From Rhodospirillaceae bacterium (GTDB lineage: Bacteria; Pseudomonadota; Alphaproteobacteria; Rhodospirillales; Rhodospirillaceae), in NCBI GenBank assembly GCA_040219235.1, contig JAVJSV010000004.1, forward strand, positions 1 to 64,000: DNA of 64,000 nt. The letters run 5' to 3'. The notes beneath the pieces are model-generated. The model had not been told where the DNA came from, made no database searches, and saw only the letters and a list, made by a program, of their open reading frames with translations. This document shows positions 25,065-33,764 of this stretch, piece by piece. The first letter of the stretch is position 1; every line of letters starts with the position of its first letter. Both the position numbers and the translations under genes were made by a program.

Positions 25065-25846
25065 CGCTGCTGTGATACCGGAATAAATTTCCGGGTAAAC
25101 ACCCATTGCTTGTCCGTTGAGGCTTTTGCATCAAATTTGTAGCGGTCGACGGCGAACGCCTTTAAGGCGTCTGGTTCATTGATGCGGTTCTCAATGATAT
25201 GCCGGGCCATCAGGCCGCGCGCTTTTTTTGCCAGGAAGCTGATGACCTTTGCCTTACCGTCTTTGATTTCCTTGAACACGGGTTGCACAACTGGGAAGTC
25301 GAGGTTTTTCGCCTGAACTGCCGAGAAGTATTCATTCGAGGCCAGATTGACCAAAGTTTTGGTCTTGGATTTGGCCACCATTTTGGCCACCATATCCGTC
25401 ACAATGCCATCCCAGAACTGATACAGGGTCTCTCCGCGTTCCGTGTCCACCCGTGTTCCCATTTCCAATCGGTAAGGTTGCATGCCGTCTAAGGGTCGCA
25501 ACAGGCCGTAAAGTCCTGACAGGATACCGACGTGTGATTGCGCGAACGCGAGGTCTTCTTTATCCAGGGTGCTTGCCTCCAAGCCCACATACACATCTCC
25601 GGCGAAGGTCAGAGCTGCCTGTTTTGTTTCACCCTTGCCGCTGACATCGAAGGCATGAAACCGTTCAACGTTGAGGGTCGCGAGGTCTTCGCTGATTCCC
25701 ATCAGACGTCTGAGGTCTTGGGGTTTGTACTTTTGAGCCCGGCCAATCAGTTCCGCCGTATCATCGGGAAAAAGAGGTTTGGTCTTAGACAGGCCCTTAA
25801 CAGGCGTGAAGTCTAATTTCTTTGCAGGAGAGAGGACGGTATACAT
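25061..25846 (-). CDS. yaaA: Peroxide stress protein YaaA (DUF328/UPF0246)
   Basis: 261 residues, the usual YaaA length. Diagnostic motifs are MYTVLSPAKKLDF at the start, FAQSHVGILSGLYGLLRPLD, PYRLEMGTR, NLASNEYFSAV and KARGLMARHIIENRI. YaaA limits free intracellular iron during hydrogen peroxide stress in E. coli and binds DNA. Encoded alone, convergent with the substrate-binding protein. Confidence 0.95.
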   Translation of the reverse strand: MYTVLSPAKKLDFTPVKGLSKTKPLFPDDTAELIGRAQKYKPQDLRRLMGISEDLATLNVERFHAFDVSGKGETKQAALTFAGDVYVGLEASTLDKEDLAFAQSHVGILSGLYGLLRPLDGMQPYRLEMGTRVDTERGETLYQFWDGIVTDMVAKMVAKSKTKTLVNLASNEYFSAVQAKNLDFPVVQPVFKEIKDGKAKVISFLAKKARGLMARHIIENRINEPDALKAFAVDRYKFDAKASTDKQWVFTRKFIPVSQQR

Positions 25847-25897
25847 AGTTCAACTCGCGAGGTTCAGAGCGTTTGTACAATTTCATAAAGGTATATC

Positions 25898-26242
25898 ATG
25901 ATCACCGTTGTTGGCATCAAGTCCTGTGACACCTGCCGTAAAGCCTTGGCATGGCTCAAGGCAGAAGAACTGAAGCATCATTTTCACGATCTGAGAACGG
26001 ATGGGTTAGAACCGACCCGGGTCGCAGGCTGGATTGATGCCTGCGGGTGGGAGGCTGTCTTGAACCGGCGCAGCACCACATGGCGCGGTCTTTCCGACGC
26101 CGAAAAATCAGATTTGGATGCCAACAAAACAATGGCCCTGATTATGGAGCATCCGACACTCGCTAAAAGGCCGGTTTTTGAGCATAAAGGCCGCACACAT
26201 GTTGGCTTCACAGAGGCCGTTAAAACGTTATTAAAGTCCTGA
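25898..26242 (+). CDS. ArsC/Spx-family protein (YffB-like)
   Basis: 114 residues with SD AAAGGT. The thioredoxin-like start ITVVGIKSCDTCRKALAWL has a CxxC-type pair, and NRRSTTWRGL and HPTLAKRPVFEHKG match the YffB branch rather than true arsenate reductases. Function of YffB proteins is uncertain; a glutathione-dependent thiol reductase role has been proposed. No ars genes are nearby. Confidence 0.88.
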   Translation: MITVVGIKSCDTCRKALAWLKAEELKHHFHDLRTDGLEPTRVAGWIDACGWEAVLNRRSTTWRGLSDAEKSDLDANKTMALIMEHPTLAKRPVFEHKGRTHVGFTEAVKTLLKS

Positions 26243-26352
26243 TTTCGGGTGATTACGGGCTGAAACAAGCCCTTTCCATCCGTTGACAAGACTTGGTCTT
26301 TGCCGCAAACCGGTAACACCGCTAATCTATTGCCGGTGCAAAGGAAAACATT

Positions 26353-26973
26353 ATGGCTGCGCCCGGATACCTCCTTGTTCTCGGTCATTCTCTCGTGCCG
26401 GAGAAAATGGCCAAATACTCAGCTGCCCTGCCGCCCATTTACGATAAATTTGGCGGCTTTTACCTTGGTATAGGTGGGCCCGGGCGGGGGGTAGAGCATC
26501 TTGAAGGGCCATGGTTCGATCACTCCATTGTGCTCGGCCGATTTGAGGCTCCGGAGGACGTTCGTAAGTTTTGGTATTCGCAGGAATATGAGCAAGCCAA
26601 GAAACTCCGCAAAGATGGTGGAGAGTTCAACGTTTTCAAGATTGAAGGGAACGAGCATGAAGCGCCCCATGGGGAGCCTGCGTTCCTGATATCCATTTAC
26701 CGTGTTTTAGATCAAGAGGCTTTTGAACCTTTTGCCAAGGCCGAGGAAGAAAAGCTCTTACATCGCAGTGTGCCTTACATTCTGCAGGCGAAGGATCAAG
26801 AGACGGAGCGCCTCGAAGGTGATCTGATCGGGCATGATTTTTCAGTCGCCGCTTTTCCAACCCAGGCGTCGGCAACCAGTTTCTGGAACGATCCTGGTCA
26901 TAAAGAAATACGTGAGGGCAGGGCGAAGTCAGCGGCGTTTAATACGTTCCTGGTTCGCGGTTTGCGCCGCTAA
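26353..26973 (+). CDS. Tandem DUF1330-like dimeric alpha/beta-barrel protein
   Basis: 206 residues, SD AAGGAAA. Two ferredoxin-like halves can be seen. The first (about 1-95) has GYLLVLGHSLVPEKMAKYSA and VLGRFEAPEDVRKFWYSQEY, matching DUF1330. The second (about 105-206) repeats the pattern with FLISIYRVLDQEAFEPFAKA and VAAFPTQASATSFWNDPGH but is diverged. A single-chain fold replacing the usual homodimer is likely. Function unknown. Confidence 0.75.
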   Translation: MAAPGYLLVLGHSLVPEKMAKYSAALPPIYDKFGGFYLGIGGPGRGVEHLEGPWFDHSIVLGRFEAPEDVRKFWYSQEYEQAKKLRKDGGEFNVFKIEGNEHEAPHGEPAFLISIYRVLDQEAFEPFAKAEEEKLLHRSVPYILQAKDQETERLEGDLIGHDFSVAAFPTQASATSFWNDPGHKEIREGRAKSAAFNTFLVRGLRR

Positions 26974-27047
26974 GTCTTGTCGGCGTAGATTTTTTAACGC
27001 AGCGATAAGCGATACCTGATGATACTTCCGCCTGTGATAGTTGGCCC

Positions 27048-28841
27048 ATGATAGTAGGCATGACCCCAGACCAAATCTCCGCGTTTGCCATTTTGGCTGG
27101 TGTTTTGGTGTTTTTCATCGGTGGATGGCTGCGCTACGATTTCGTCGCCTTCGGCGCGCTATTCGCGGCGGTTGCGACAGGGATTGTGCAGGCTGAGACC
27201 GCGTTCTCTGGTTTTGGCAATCCCGCAGTCATCACGGTGGCCTTGGTCCTTATGCTGAGTGAGGGATTACGGCAATCCGGTGTGGTTGATCTGATCGCAG
27301 AATATGCGGTGCCAAAGACTCAAAGCCCGACGCTTCTGATTTTTGTACTTGCGGGTCTCGCTGCTGCGTTATCTGGTGTCATGAACAACGTGGGTGCTTT
27401 AGCGCTTCTCATGCCGGTGGCGTTGCAGGCCGCGCGTACGAGCAACATGTCTCCGGCCCTGTTGCTGATGCCGTTGTCATTCGGATCAATTTTAGGCGGC
27501 ATGACAACGCTGATCGGCACACCGCCTAATATTCTGGTGTCCAATTTCAGAGCGGCTGGGACAGGTGAAACATTTGGGATGTTTGACTATTCCTGGGTCG
27601 GTGTTCCGGTGACGGCTATTGGTGTTGTTTTTATTGCCTTGATTGGCTGGCGCCTCATCCCAACAGACCGTAAATCGTCGTCTTCCGGTGATGCTGAATT
27701 CGACATCCAACCCTACATGACGGAAGTCCGGCTCAATGAAGATACGTCGCTCGTTGGGCGATTTGTTTTGGAAGCGATGAATGAGCTTTCGGAGCGAGAT
27801 GTCACAGTTGCAAGTCTGATCCGTGGCGATCAACTGATGCCATATCCGGGGATGACAGAACGGTTACGCGAGGAAGATATCCTGGCCGTGAGCGGTGATG
27901 CTGAAGCCCTCGAAAAAGCGATTGCAGATTTCAAACTCGAACTGGTGGGTGATAAAGACCTTCACAAGGACGCCATCAAGTCTGATCGCATCGGGTTGAT
28001 TGAAGCCGTGGTCACGCCCGGCGCGCGCATAGCCGGGATGAGCTTGAAAGAGATCAGGCTGCGCCAGCGCTATCAGATGAATCTCTTGGCAGTGTCACGC
28101 CAGGGCAAGCGTGCCATGACTCGCATGAATGAGCTTCGCTTCCGGGCTGGCGATGTTCTTCTATTGCAAGGGGATGTAGATGAGATTTCTGATTCGCTAA
28201 GGCGTTTGGGGTGCTTGCCCTTGGCGAAGCGGTCTTTGGGTGTTGGGCGGCACCGCCGGGCGCTTTTCGCAAGTTCTGTTTTTGCGCTGGCAATCGCGGC
28301 TGCCGTGTTCAATCTGGTGCCGATCACGATTGCTTTTGGCGTGGCAATTTCTGTCATGATTCTCGGTCGTATTGTGTCGCCCAGCAGAGCCTATGGCAGT
28401 ATTGAATGGCCGGTCCTGATCTTGCTGGCCTGCATGATTCCTGTTGGCGATGCGTTAGATCGCACCGGGGCCGCCGACTTAATTGCCCAGGGCATTGTTG
28501 CCTTGACCGATCAATTCCCGGCTGTTGTTGCCCTTGTTCTGGTCTTGGTCGTCACCATGACCTTATCTGACATTATGAACAATGCGGCGACAGCGGTGGT
28601 CATGGCCCCAATCTCGATCCAGATTGCGGAGCGGTTAAATGCGAACCCAGATTCCTTTTTGATGGCCGTGGCCATTGGCGCGTCTTGCGCTTTTCTGACT
28701 CCCATCGGCCACCAGAACAATACGCTAATCATGGGCCCAGGTGGCTATAAATTCGGCGATTATTGGCGCATGGGATTGCCGCTGGAAATCCTGGTGGTTG
28801 TCACGTCGGTACCCTTTCTGCTTTATGCTTGGCCGCTATGA
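27048..28841 (+). CDS. SLC13/DASS-like permease with two TrkA-C domains
   Basis: 597 residues; start at 27048 or ATG 27060, neither with a strong SD. An N-terminal TM block (about 5-205) contains GNPAVITVALVLMLSEGLRQ and LIGTPPNILVSN, followed by two cytoplasmic TrkA-C/RCK-C domains (about 215-395) and a second TM block ending with NNAATAVVMAPI and LTPIGHQNNTLIMGPGGYKF. This is the anion:Na+ symporter (dicarboxylate/sulfate) architecture with RCK insertion. Its stop overlaps the bioM start (ATGA), so it is translationally coupled to the biotin transporter. Confidence 0.88.
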   Translation: MIVGMTPDQISAFAILAGVLVFFIGGWLRYDFVAFGALFAAVATGIVQAETAFSGFGNPAVITVALVLMLSEGLRQSGVVDLIAEYAVPKTQSPTLLIFVLAGLAAALSGVMNNVGALALLMPVALQAARTSNMSPALLLMPLSFGSILGGMTTLIGTPPNILVSNFRAAGTGETFGMFDYSWVGVPVTAIGVVFIALIGWRLIPTDRKSSSSGDAEFDIQPYMTEVRLNEDTSLVGRFVLEAMNELSERDVTVASLIRGDQLMPYPGMTERLREEDILAVSGDAEALEKAIADFKLELVGDKDLHKDAIKSDRIGLIEAVVTPGARIAGMSLKEIRLRQRYQMNLLAVSRQGKRAMTRMNELRFRAGDVLLLQGDVDEISDSLRRLGCLPLAKRSLGVGRHRRALFASSVFALAIAAAVFNLVPITIAFGVAISVMILGRIVSPSRAYGSIEWPVLILLACMIPVGDALDRTGAADLIAQGIVALTDQFPAVVALVLVLVVTMTLSDIMNNAATAVVMAPISIQIAERLNANPDSFLMAVAIGASCAFLTPIGHQNNTLIMGPGGYKFGDYWRMGLPLEILVVVTSVPFLLYAWPL

Positions 28842-29515
28842 CCATCAGATTGGACGCGGTCACCGTCCGGTTTCAAGAACGGATGATCCTCGAAAATTTA
28901 AGCCTGTCGCTCTCAGAAAAACGCGTCGGCCTGATTGGCGACAACGGGTCTGGCAAAAGTACATTTGCGCGCCTCCTCAATGGTTTGATTCTCCCGGATC
29001 ACGGGACGGTTACGGTTGCAGGCTTAGACACAAAAAAAGACGGAGCAAAGGTTCGCTCACGTGTTGGATTCTTATTTCAAAATCCCGACAATCAGATCGT
29101 CATGCCAACTGTTGCCGAGGATCTGGCGCTTGGTTTAAAACCACTCAAACTTCAAGCTGCAGCACAGCAGGAGAAGGTTAAAGACGCCCTTGCGCGCTTT
29201 GGAATTTCACACCTCGCAGATAGATCGGCCCATCTTTTGTCGGGCGGCGAAAAGCAATTGGTGGCTCTGGCAGGCGTTATGATCTGCAATCCAGACGTGC
29301 TGATTTGTGATGAGCCGACCACGCTGCTTGATCGGCGTAATGCAGCATCTGTTCTTGAAAAAATTAATGCCTTGGAATGCCAAGTGATTTTTGTGACTCA
29401 CCACCTGGAGCATCTAAAAAACTTCGACCGGGTTCTCTGGATCGGGGGAGGTCACATCCAAGAAGATGGAGTGCCGCAAGACGTTATCAAAGCGTATGGT
29501 GCGAGTTTTCAATGA
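28838..29515 (+). CDS. bioM: Biotin ECF transporter ATPase BioM
   Basis: 225 residues from ATG 28838, which overlaps the permease stop as ATGA. ABC ATPase motifs are complete: Walker A GDNGSGKST, Q-loop FLFQNPDNQIV (typical of ECF/CbiO-type ATPases), signature LSGGEKQLVAL, Walker B VLICDEPTTLLD and H-loop FVTHH. It energises biotin uptake together with BioN and BioY. Confidence 0.93.
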   Translation: MTIRLDAVTVRFQERMILENLSLSLSEKRVGLIGDNGSGKSTFARLLNGLILPDHGTVTVAGLDTKKDGAKVRSRVGFLFQNPDNQIVMPTVAEDLALGLKPLKLQAAAQQEKVKDALARFGISHLADRSAHLLSGGEKQLVALAGVMICNPDVLICDEPTTLLDRRNAASVLEKINALECQVIFVTHHLEHLKNFDRVLWIGGGHIQEDGVPQDVIKAYGASFQ

Positions 29516-30129
29516 TTGTCGGTCTTTTCGTTCCTGGTGAAAGTCTAATTCACCGCCTGTCTGCCAGACGTAAACTATTAGCCCTGGCCTTACTCGGCGC
29601 GAGCCTTGTGATGCTCGGGGGCGTTGGTAGTTTAAGTGCTGCTGCGTTCCTCGTCGGGGCACTCTTTATTTGGGGCGCGGGTTTAGGGGTGACACGACTG
29701 TGGAGCACGACCAGGCCGTTGTTGATCTGGCTATTGCTGATTGTCGCGGCCCAGCTTTGGTTGGGGAGTGTTGAAACGGCAATGAAGGTGAGTTTAAGAC
29801 TGATTGCACTCGTCTGGGCCGCCTCCCTTGTGACTTTAACAACAAAACTGTCAGATATGAGTGACGCCATTGTTGGTCTGGTCCAACCGCTGGAACGGTT
29901 TGGCGTGTCTCCAGAGCGCGTTGCGTTTCTCATCGCGCTCACCATTCGCCTGATCCCGGCCATGCTGGAGATCGTAAAAGAGGTCCGGGACGCGCAACGC
30001 GCACGTGGCATTGAGCGTTCAATCATCGCGGCTATTGTGCCTGTCATAACCCGCGTTCTCAAGCAGGCGGATGAGTTGTCTGCGGCCCTCACGGCACGCG
30101 GTTTTGAACGCTGGGATGTGCCGGGATGA
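29512..30129 (+). CDS. bioN: Biotin ECF transporter transmembrane protein BioN
   Basis: 205 residues from ATG 29512 (ATGA overlap with bioM). A CbiQ-like membrane protein with about five TM segments and the two Ala-Arg-Gly coupling motifs of EcfT proteins, AQRARGIE and LTARGFERW, which dock onto the ATPase dimer. It links BioM hydrolysis to the BioY substrate-binding subunit. Confidence 0.93.
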   Translation: MIVGLFVPGESLIHRLSARRKLLALALLGASLVMLGGVGSLSAAAFLVGALFIWGAGLGVTRLWSTTRPLLIWLLLIVAAQLWLGSVETAMKVSLRLIALVWAASLVTLTTKLSDMSDAIVGLVQPLERFGVSPERVAFLIALTIRLIPAMLEIVKEVRDAQRARGIERSIIAAIVPVITRVLKQADELSAALTARGFERWDVPG

Positions 30130-30668
30130 CAGCCAAAGACACGGTGCTGATTGCGGTCTTTGCGGCTTTGACGGCGGCGTTAGGATTGCTTCCTCCTTTA
30201 CCGGTGCCGCTTATTCCTGTTCCCGTCACGGCCCAAACCTTCGGGCTTATGTTGGCTGGCTGTTTGATTGGTGCGCGGCGGGCGGCCCTGTCAATGCTTC
30301 TGCTGTTGGTGCTGGTGGCCATCGGGTTACCGCTGCTCTCTGGCGGTCGTGGCGGGCTTGGGGTCTTCGTTGGTCCCAGCGCAGGATTCCTGTTTGGCTG
30401 GCCACTTGCAGCGCTTGCCATCGGCTTTTTGACATCACACTTTCGAAAATCCTGGGTTGGTTTGTTCGCGGCGAATTTACTGGGGGGAATTGTTGTTTTG
30501 TATTGTTGTGGCATTCCCGTTATCGCTGTCGTGTCAGAGGTTCCCATCAGTACGGCAGCACTGGGGGCGCTTGCGTTTATCCCGGGGGATATCGTTAAAG
30601 CGGCCCTGGCAGCGTTCGCCGCATCTGCTGTGCGCCGGGCGTATCCTGAGTCAAAACAAACGCTCTGA
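30126..30668 (+). CDS. bioY: Biotin ECF transporter S component BioY
   Basis: 180 residues, ATGA overlap with bioN. Six TM segments with BioY signatures IPVPVTAQTFGLMLAGCLIG, VAIGLPLLSGGRGGLGVFVG and GPSAGFLFGWPLAA; the SGGRGGLG loop lines the biotin site in BioY structures. BioY binds biotin with high affinity. Upstream alternative frames are shadows. Confidence 0.96.
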   Translation: MTAKDTVLIAVFAALTAALGLLPPLPVPLIPVPVTAQTFGLMLAGCLIGARRAALSMLLLLVLVAIGLPLLSGGRGGLGVFVGPSAGFLFGWPLAALAIGFLTSHFRKSWVGLFAANLLGGIVVLYCCGIPVIAVVSEVPISTAALGALAFIPGDIVKAALAAFAASAVRRAYPESKQTL

Positions 30669-30669
30669 T

Positions 30670-32193
30670 ATGACAGACTCTCATTCAGGTTCCGCTTCAG
30701 ATCTCATTCAAGATGGATTTCTCAGAGCCGCTGACCAGACGCCGGACAAAACGGCATTGGTGTGCGCCGATGAACGATACACATTCGCGCAACTTGCAGA
30801 GCGCGCGCAAAACTTAGCTGGTACAATCAAAACCCAACTAGGCTCCGACCAAGCCCAGCCCCGCATTGCGATGGCTCTGCAAAACAGCCCTGTGGTTATT
30901 GATGTGTTTTTCGCAACGCTGTTGGCCGGGGGGCATGTCTGTCTCTGTGATCCCGCATGGCCTGAGTCTCTACTGAAGCGCATCCTCGATGATCATGACC
31001 CAGACCTCTTGATTTGCAATGAAGAAATTGCTGCAAAACATCAAGATAAAGCAAAGCGCTTAGAAATTCTTACGCCTCGCATTCTGATCGATCTCGTGTC
31101 TTCTCCGGCGTCTACGGAAAGTCCTTTCGACTCGCGTGTGCCTATCATAAGTCCCGATACTCCGTTTCTGTTGGGGTTCACCTCTGGGTCAAGCGGACAC
31201 CCGAAAGGGTTTATCCGTAATCATCGCACCTGGACTGAGAGTTTTCATCACAGTGCGATTGAATTTAATACAGCGCAGACGGATTGCGTTCTGGCCCCAG
31301 GTCCTTTGAGTCATGGATTGTCACTCTACGCTATCATTGAAGCGTTGTGTGCCGGGGCGACGGCTATTCTTCAGCCGCGTTTTGATCCGGCAGCATTGAT
31401 ATCCATTATCAATACAGAGTCGGTGTCTACAATTGTGATGGTTCCGACCATGCTAGACGTCCTGCTGGAGCATGCCAAAGAGCGCACATTTTCAAACATA
31501 AACAACATCGTTACAGCGGGTGCCAAGCTGTCGCCAAATTTGCGAACCAGGGCAAAGGCTGTGTGTCCCATGTCGGATATTATCGAGTATTACGGCGCGT
31601 CTGAACTCAGTTTTGTCACGTTGGCGAAAGGGTCAGAGTCCGTTCCCGCTGCGTCAGTCGGTCGTCCGTTTCATGGCGTGAATATCGAAATTCGCGACGC
31701 TTCCGGCGTTAGGGTGCAAGTGGGGCAGGTTGGGACTGTTTGGGTGCGCAGCCATATGCTCTGTTCTGGCTATGTCGGGCCGACGGACGGCAGCGGTTTT
31801 AGAACAGACGGTGACTGGGCCACGGTTGGCGATCTCGGTCATTGTGATGCTGACGGCTATTTGTTTCTCGACGGACGGGAAGGGGCGGCAATAACGTCCG
31901 GTGGTTATACGGTCTATCCTTCTGCCATCGAAGCGACGTTGCTCTCTCATGCATTTGTTATGGATGCCGCGGTGATTGGCGTGCCCCATCCCAGATGGGG
32001 CGAGGTGATTGCGGCAGCGGTTGTTCCGGCCTCAAATGCTGCATTAACCGAGGGCGATTTGCTGAGTCATTGTCAAAAGGTTCTAGAGCCCTATGCCTGT
32101 CCCCGGCAGTGGCTCATTACCGAAACCTTGGCGCGCACACCAAGCGGTAAAATCAAACGGGATGTGCTCGTTAGGTTGTTTGATACCAAGTGA
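30670..32193 (+). CDS. Class I adenylate-forming acyl-CoA ligase in the biotin operon
   Basis: 507 residues from ATG 30670, one base after the bioY stop. ANL-family motifs are all present: FTSGSSGHPKGF (P-loop, A3), YYGASE (A5), TDGDWATVGDLG (A7), LDGREGAAITSGGYTVYP (A8) and TPSGKIKRD with the catalytic Lys (A10). It activates a carboxylate to an acyl-AMP and then a CoA thioester. Tight coupling to bioY suggests a biotin-related acid such as pimelate; this is context inference, as no biotin synthesis genes are in the window. Confidence 0.85.
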   Translation: MTDSHSGSASDLIQDGFLRAADQTPDKTALVCADERYTFAQLAERAQNLAGTIKTQLGSDQAQPRIAMALQNSPVVIDVFFATLLAGGHVCLCDPAWPESLLKRILDDHDPDLLICNEEIAAKHQDKAKRLEILTPRILIDLVSSPASTESPFDSRVPIISPDTPFLLGFTSGSSGHPKGFIRNHRTWTESFHHSAIEFNTAQTDCVLAPGPLSHGLSLYAIIEALCAGATAILQPRFDPAALISIINTESVSTIVMVPTMLDVLLEHAKERTFSNINNIVTAGAKLSPNLRTRAKAVCPMSDIIEYYGASELSFVTLAKGSESVPAASVGRPFHGVNIEIRDASGVRVQVGQVGTVWVRSHMLCSGYVGPTDGSGFRTDGDWATVGDLGHCDADGYLFLDGREGAAITSGGYTVYPSAIEATLLSHAFVMDAAVIGVPHPRWGEVIAAAVVPASNAALTEGDLLSHCQKVLEPYACPRQWLITETLARTPSGKIKRDVLVRLFDTK

Positions 32194-32206
32194 GCAGTCC
32201 GAATGC

Positions 32207-32989
32207 TCAGTAGTTCGCGCGGGCCCATTGTCCATTGCCGCGCGCACAGGCGTTGCCTGTGGCAGTCTCGGTGACATCGTTAAGCGTCATCGTCTGCTTA
32301 AATTCGCGGCACAGCATCGTGCCAAGCGTGTGTTCTGATATCACCTGAACAGCGCCATAGACGCCTTCGTAAGTCCATTCAATGATCTCACCGATCTCTG
32401 CCTCAAGCGCGACATTTTGGGCCGCGTTTTGCAGTCCTATTTGGTCGGCGTTCAATTGTGCGAGCAAAGCCGGGGGCAAAATACCAAACGCCGCCTGGCT
32501 GTTCGCTGTTGCTTCTTGTGAGTCTCTGAGAGCCTCAAGTTGCGCCTCATTGATTTCGACAGATCCCATTTGGGGTGTCGCAGGCGGCAGCGTCGGTTGT
32601 ATCGATTGCGGTGCATAGTAGGACGAACGCGGCATGGTTGAGCGGTTTGCAAGGCTGCTTGGCGGATAGGTTGAGCCGCTAGGATACCGAACGCGAGGAC
32701 CAGAAGTGTAGCGGTTCATCGTGTTCAGGCTGCGATTAACCGACCGGTTGATTTGACCCACACTGCGGGTCGCCTGGTTGCTAAATTGCGTCACACTTCG
32801 AGAGACTTGCCGGTTCAGAGTATTGAGGCTGCGATTGAGCGGTGCTGTGATCGGGGCCGGATTAACACGCAGGCCGACCTGTGCCTGGGCAGGCTGAGCG
32901 GTCATAACCTCGACGCCGATGAGGGTCACAACAGCCAGACCAAAAACTGACCCGGCTGACGTGATCACTTGTGTCCAATGTAATCTCAT
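32207..32989 (-). CDS. Secreted Arg/Asn/Ser-rich protein, function unknown
   Basis: 260 residues from ATG 32989; the longer frame upstream is unlike coding sequence. A hydrophobic leader (ITSAGSVFGLAVVTLIGVEV) with AQA-Q suggests export. Residues about 50-95 hold repeated NRSLNTLNRQVSRSV / GQINRSVNRSLNTMNR heptad-like units. Then comes a Pro/Ser-rich linker and a C-terminal domain with two Cys (MLCREF, NACARG) that may pair. No family recognised. Confidence 0.6.
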   Translation of the reverse strand: MRLHWTQVITSAGSVFGLAVVTLIGVEVMTAQPAQAQVGLRVNPAPITAPLNRSLNTLNRQVSRSVTQFSNQATRSVGQINRSVNRSLNTMNRYTSGPRVRYPSGSTYPPSSLANRSTMPRSSYYAPQSIQPTLPPATPQMGSVEINEAQLEALRDSQEATANSQAAFGILPPALLAQLNADQIGLQNAAQNVALEAEIGEIIEWTYEGVYGAVQVISEHTLGTMLCREFKQTMTLNDVTETATGNACARGNGQWARANY

Positions 32990-33096
32990 AAAGCCACTAT
33001 ATCGCATTCCTGAGCATCGCTCGACTCTGGCTTGGCGTCGTGCCGCATTTCGCAAACGCCGATCATAATCGCAATGAAAACAACACATTGCGTGAT

Positions 33097-33561
33097 TCAA
33101 CGATCCATAAACCCCGGCGTGACATTGGCCACATAGGTGGCTTTCAGGTAAGGAAAAGCACCTAGTGGAGATTCCACATAGTGGCAAAACCGCCAGCCCT
33201 GGTCGGTTTTGCGCACAATGGCGGAGACCCGGACGTCGAGACCCAAGGGCGCATCCTCCATCCCCTTGATCAACCCATCCCAATGCATCACAAAATTTAA
33301 CGCTGCATGGGTCTCTCCCAGCGGTTTACACTTCATATCGAAGGTGCGAATGGCGAACTTCAGCAGAATTTTCTCTGCTTTCTGCCAGTACGGTTCAATC
33401 ATACCCCAGCCATACATTGTGCCGGGCACTTCCTCGGCAATGTAAAACGGGTTGTCTTCTTCCGGGTCCCAGAGTTCGCGCAGTTCTGTTGGCTTGAGAC
33501 GGCACCAGCGGTCTCTAAAACCAACCAGAAGGTCTTCCAATTCGGCGTGTAAATCGCTCAT
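33097..33561 (-). CDS. NTF2/SnoaL-like protein
   Basis: 154 residues. The cone-like NTF2 fold is suggested by an N-terminal helix (ELEDLLVGFRDRWC), a central MYGWGMIEPYWQKAE region and C-terminal strands ending DQGWRFCHYVESPLGA, the usual SnoaL_3-type closing. Such proteins are isomerases, hydratases or ligand carriers; the function here is unknown. Divergent from the two-component system. Confidence 0.65.
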   Translation of the reverse strand: MSDLHAELEDLLVGFRDRWCRLKPTELRELWDPEEDNPFYIAEEVPGTMYGWGMIEPYWQKAEKILLKFAIRTFDMKCKPLGETHAALNFVMHWDGLIKGMEDAPLGLDVRVSAIVRKTDQGWRFCHYVESPLGAFPYLKATYVANVTPGFMDR

Positions 33562-33606
33562 ATGTTGTCCAATCTATTGCGTGTGGAGGGGGCTATTGCG
33601 CGTGAA

Positions 33607-33614
33607 GGGGGGGG
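33607..33614. repeat. G8 homopolymer in the intergenic region ahead of the response regulator
   Basis: Eight consecutive G about 150 bp upstream of the response regulator start and 45 bp upstream of the divergent SnoaL-like gene. Homopolymers of this length can slip and alter promoter spacing. No promoter was confidently assigned, so effect is speculative. Confidence 0.5.
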
Positions 33615-33764
33615 CGTTTTGCGTTTGTGTCCACCCCCATCAAAACCCTAAAATCGCAACATGAAAACTATATAATGTCCTGATTGCTTACACTGTGGTC
33701 TTATATGGTCGCAATTGGGCGGTTTGACCCGTCCAGAGACGACACTTCGAGAGGTTTGGCAGCA

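Noticed and set aside
25898-26242. Arsenate reductase ArsC
   Set aside because: Motifs fit the YffB/Spx-like branch better and there are no ars neighbours.
27000-27060. BioR operator ahead of the bioMNY operon
   Set aside because: No sequence resembling the alphaproteobacterial BioR palindrome was found.
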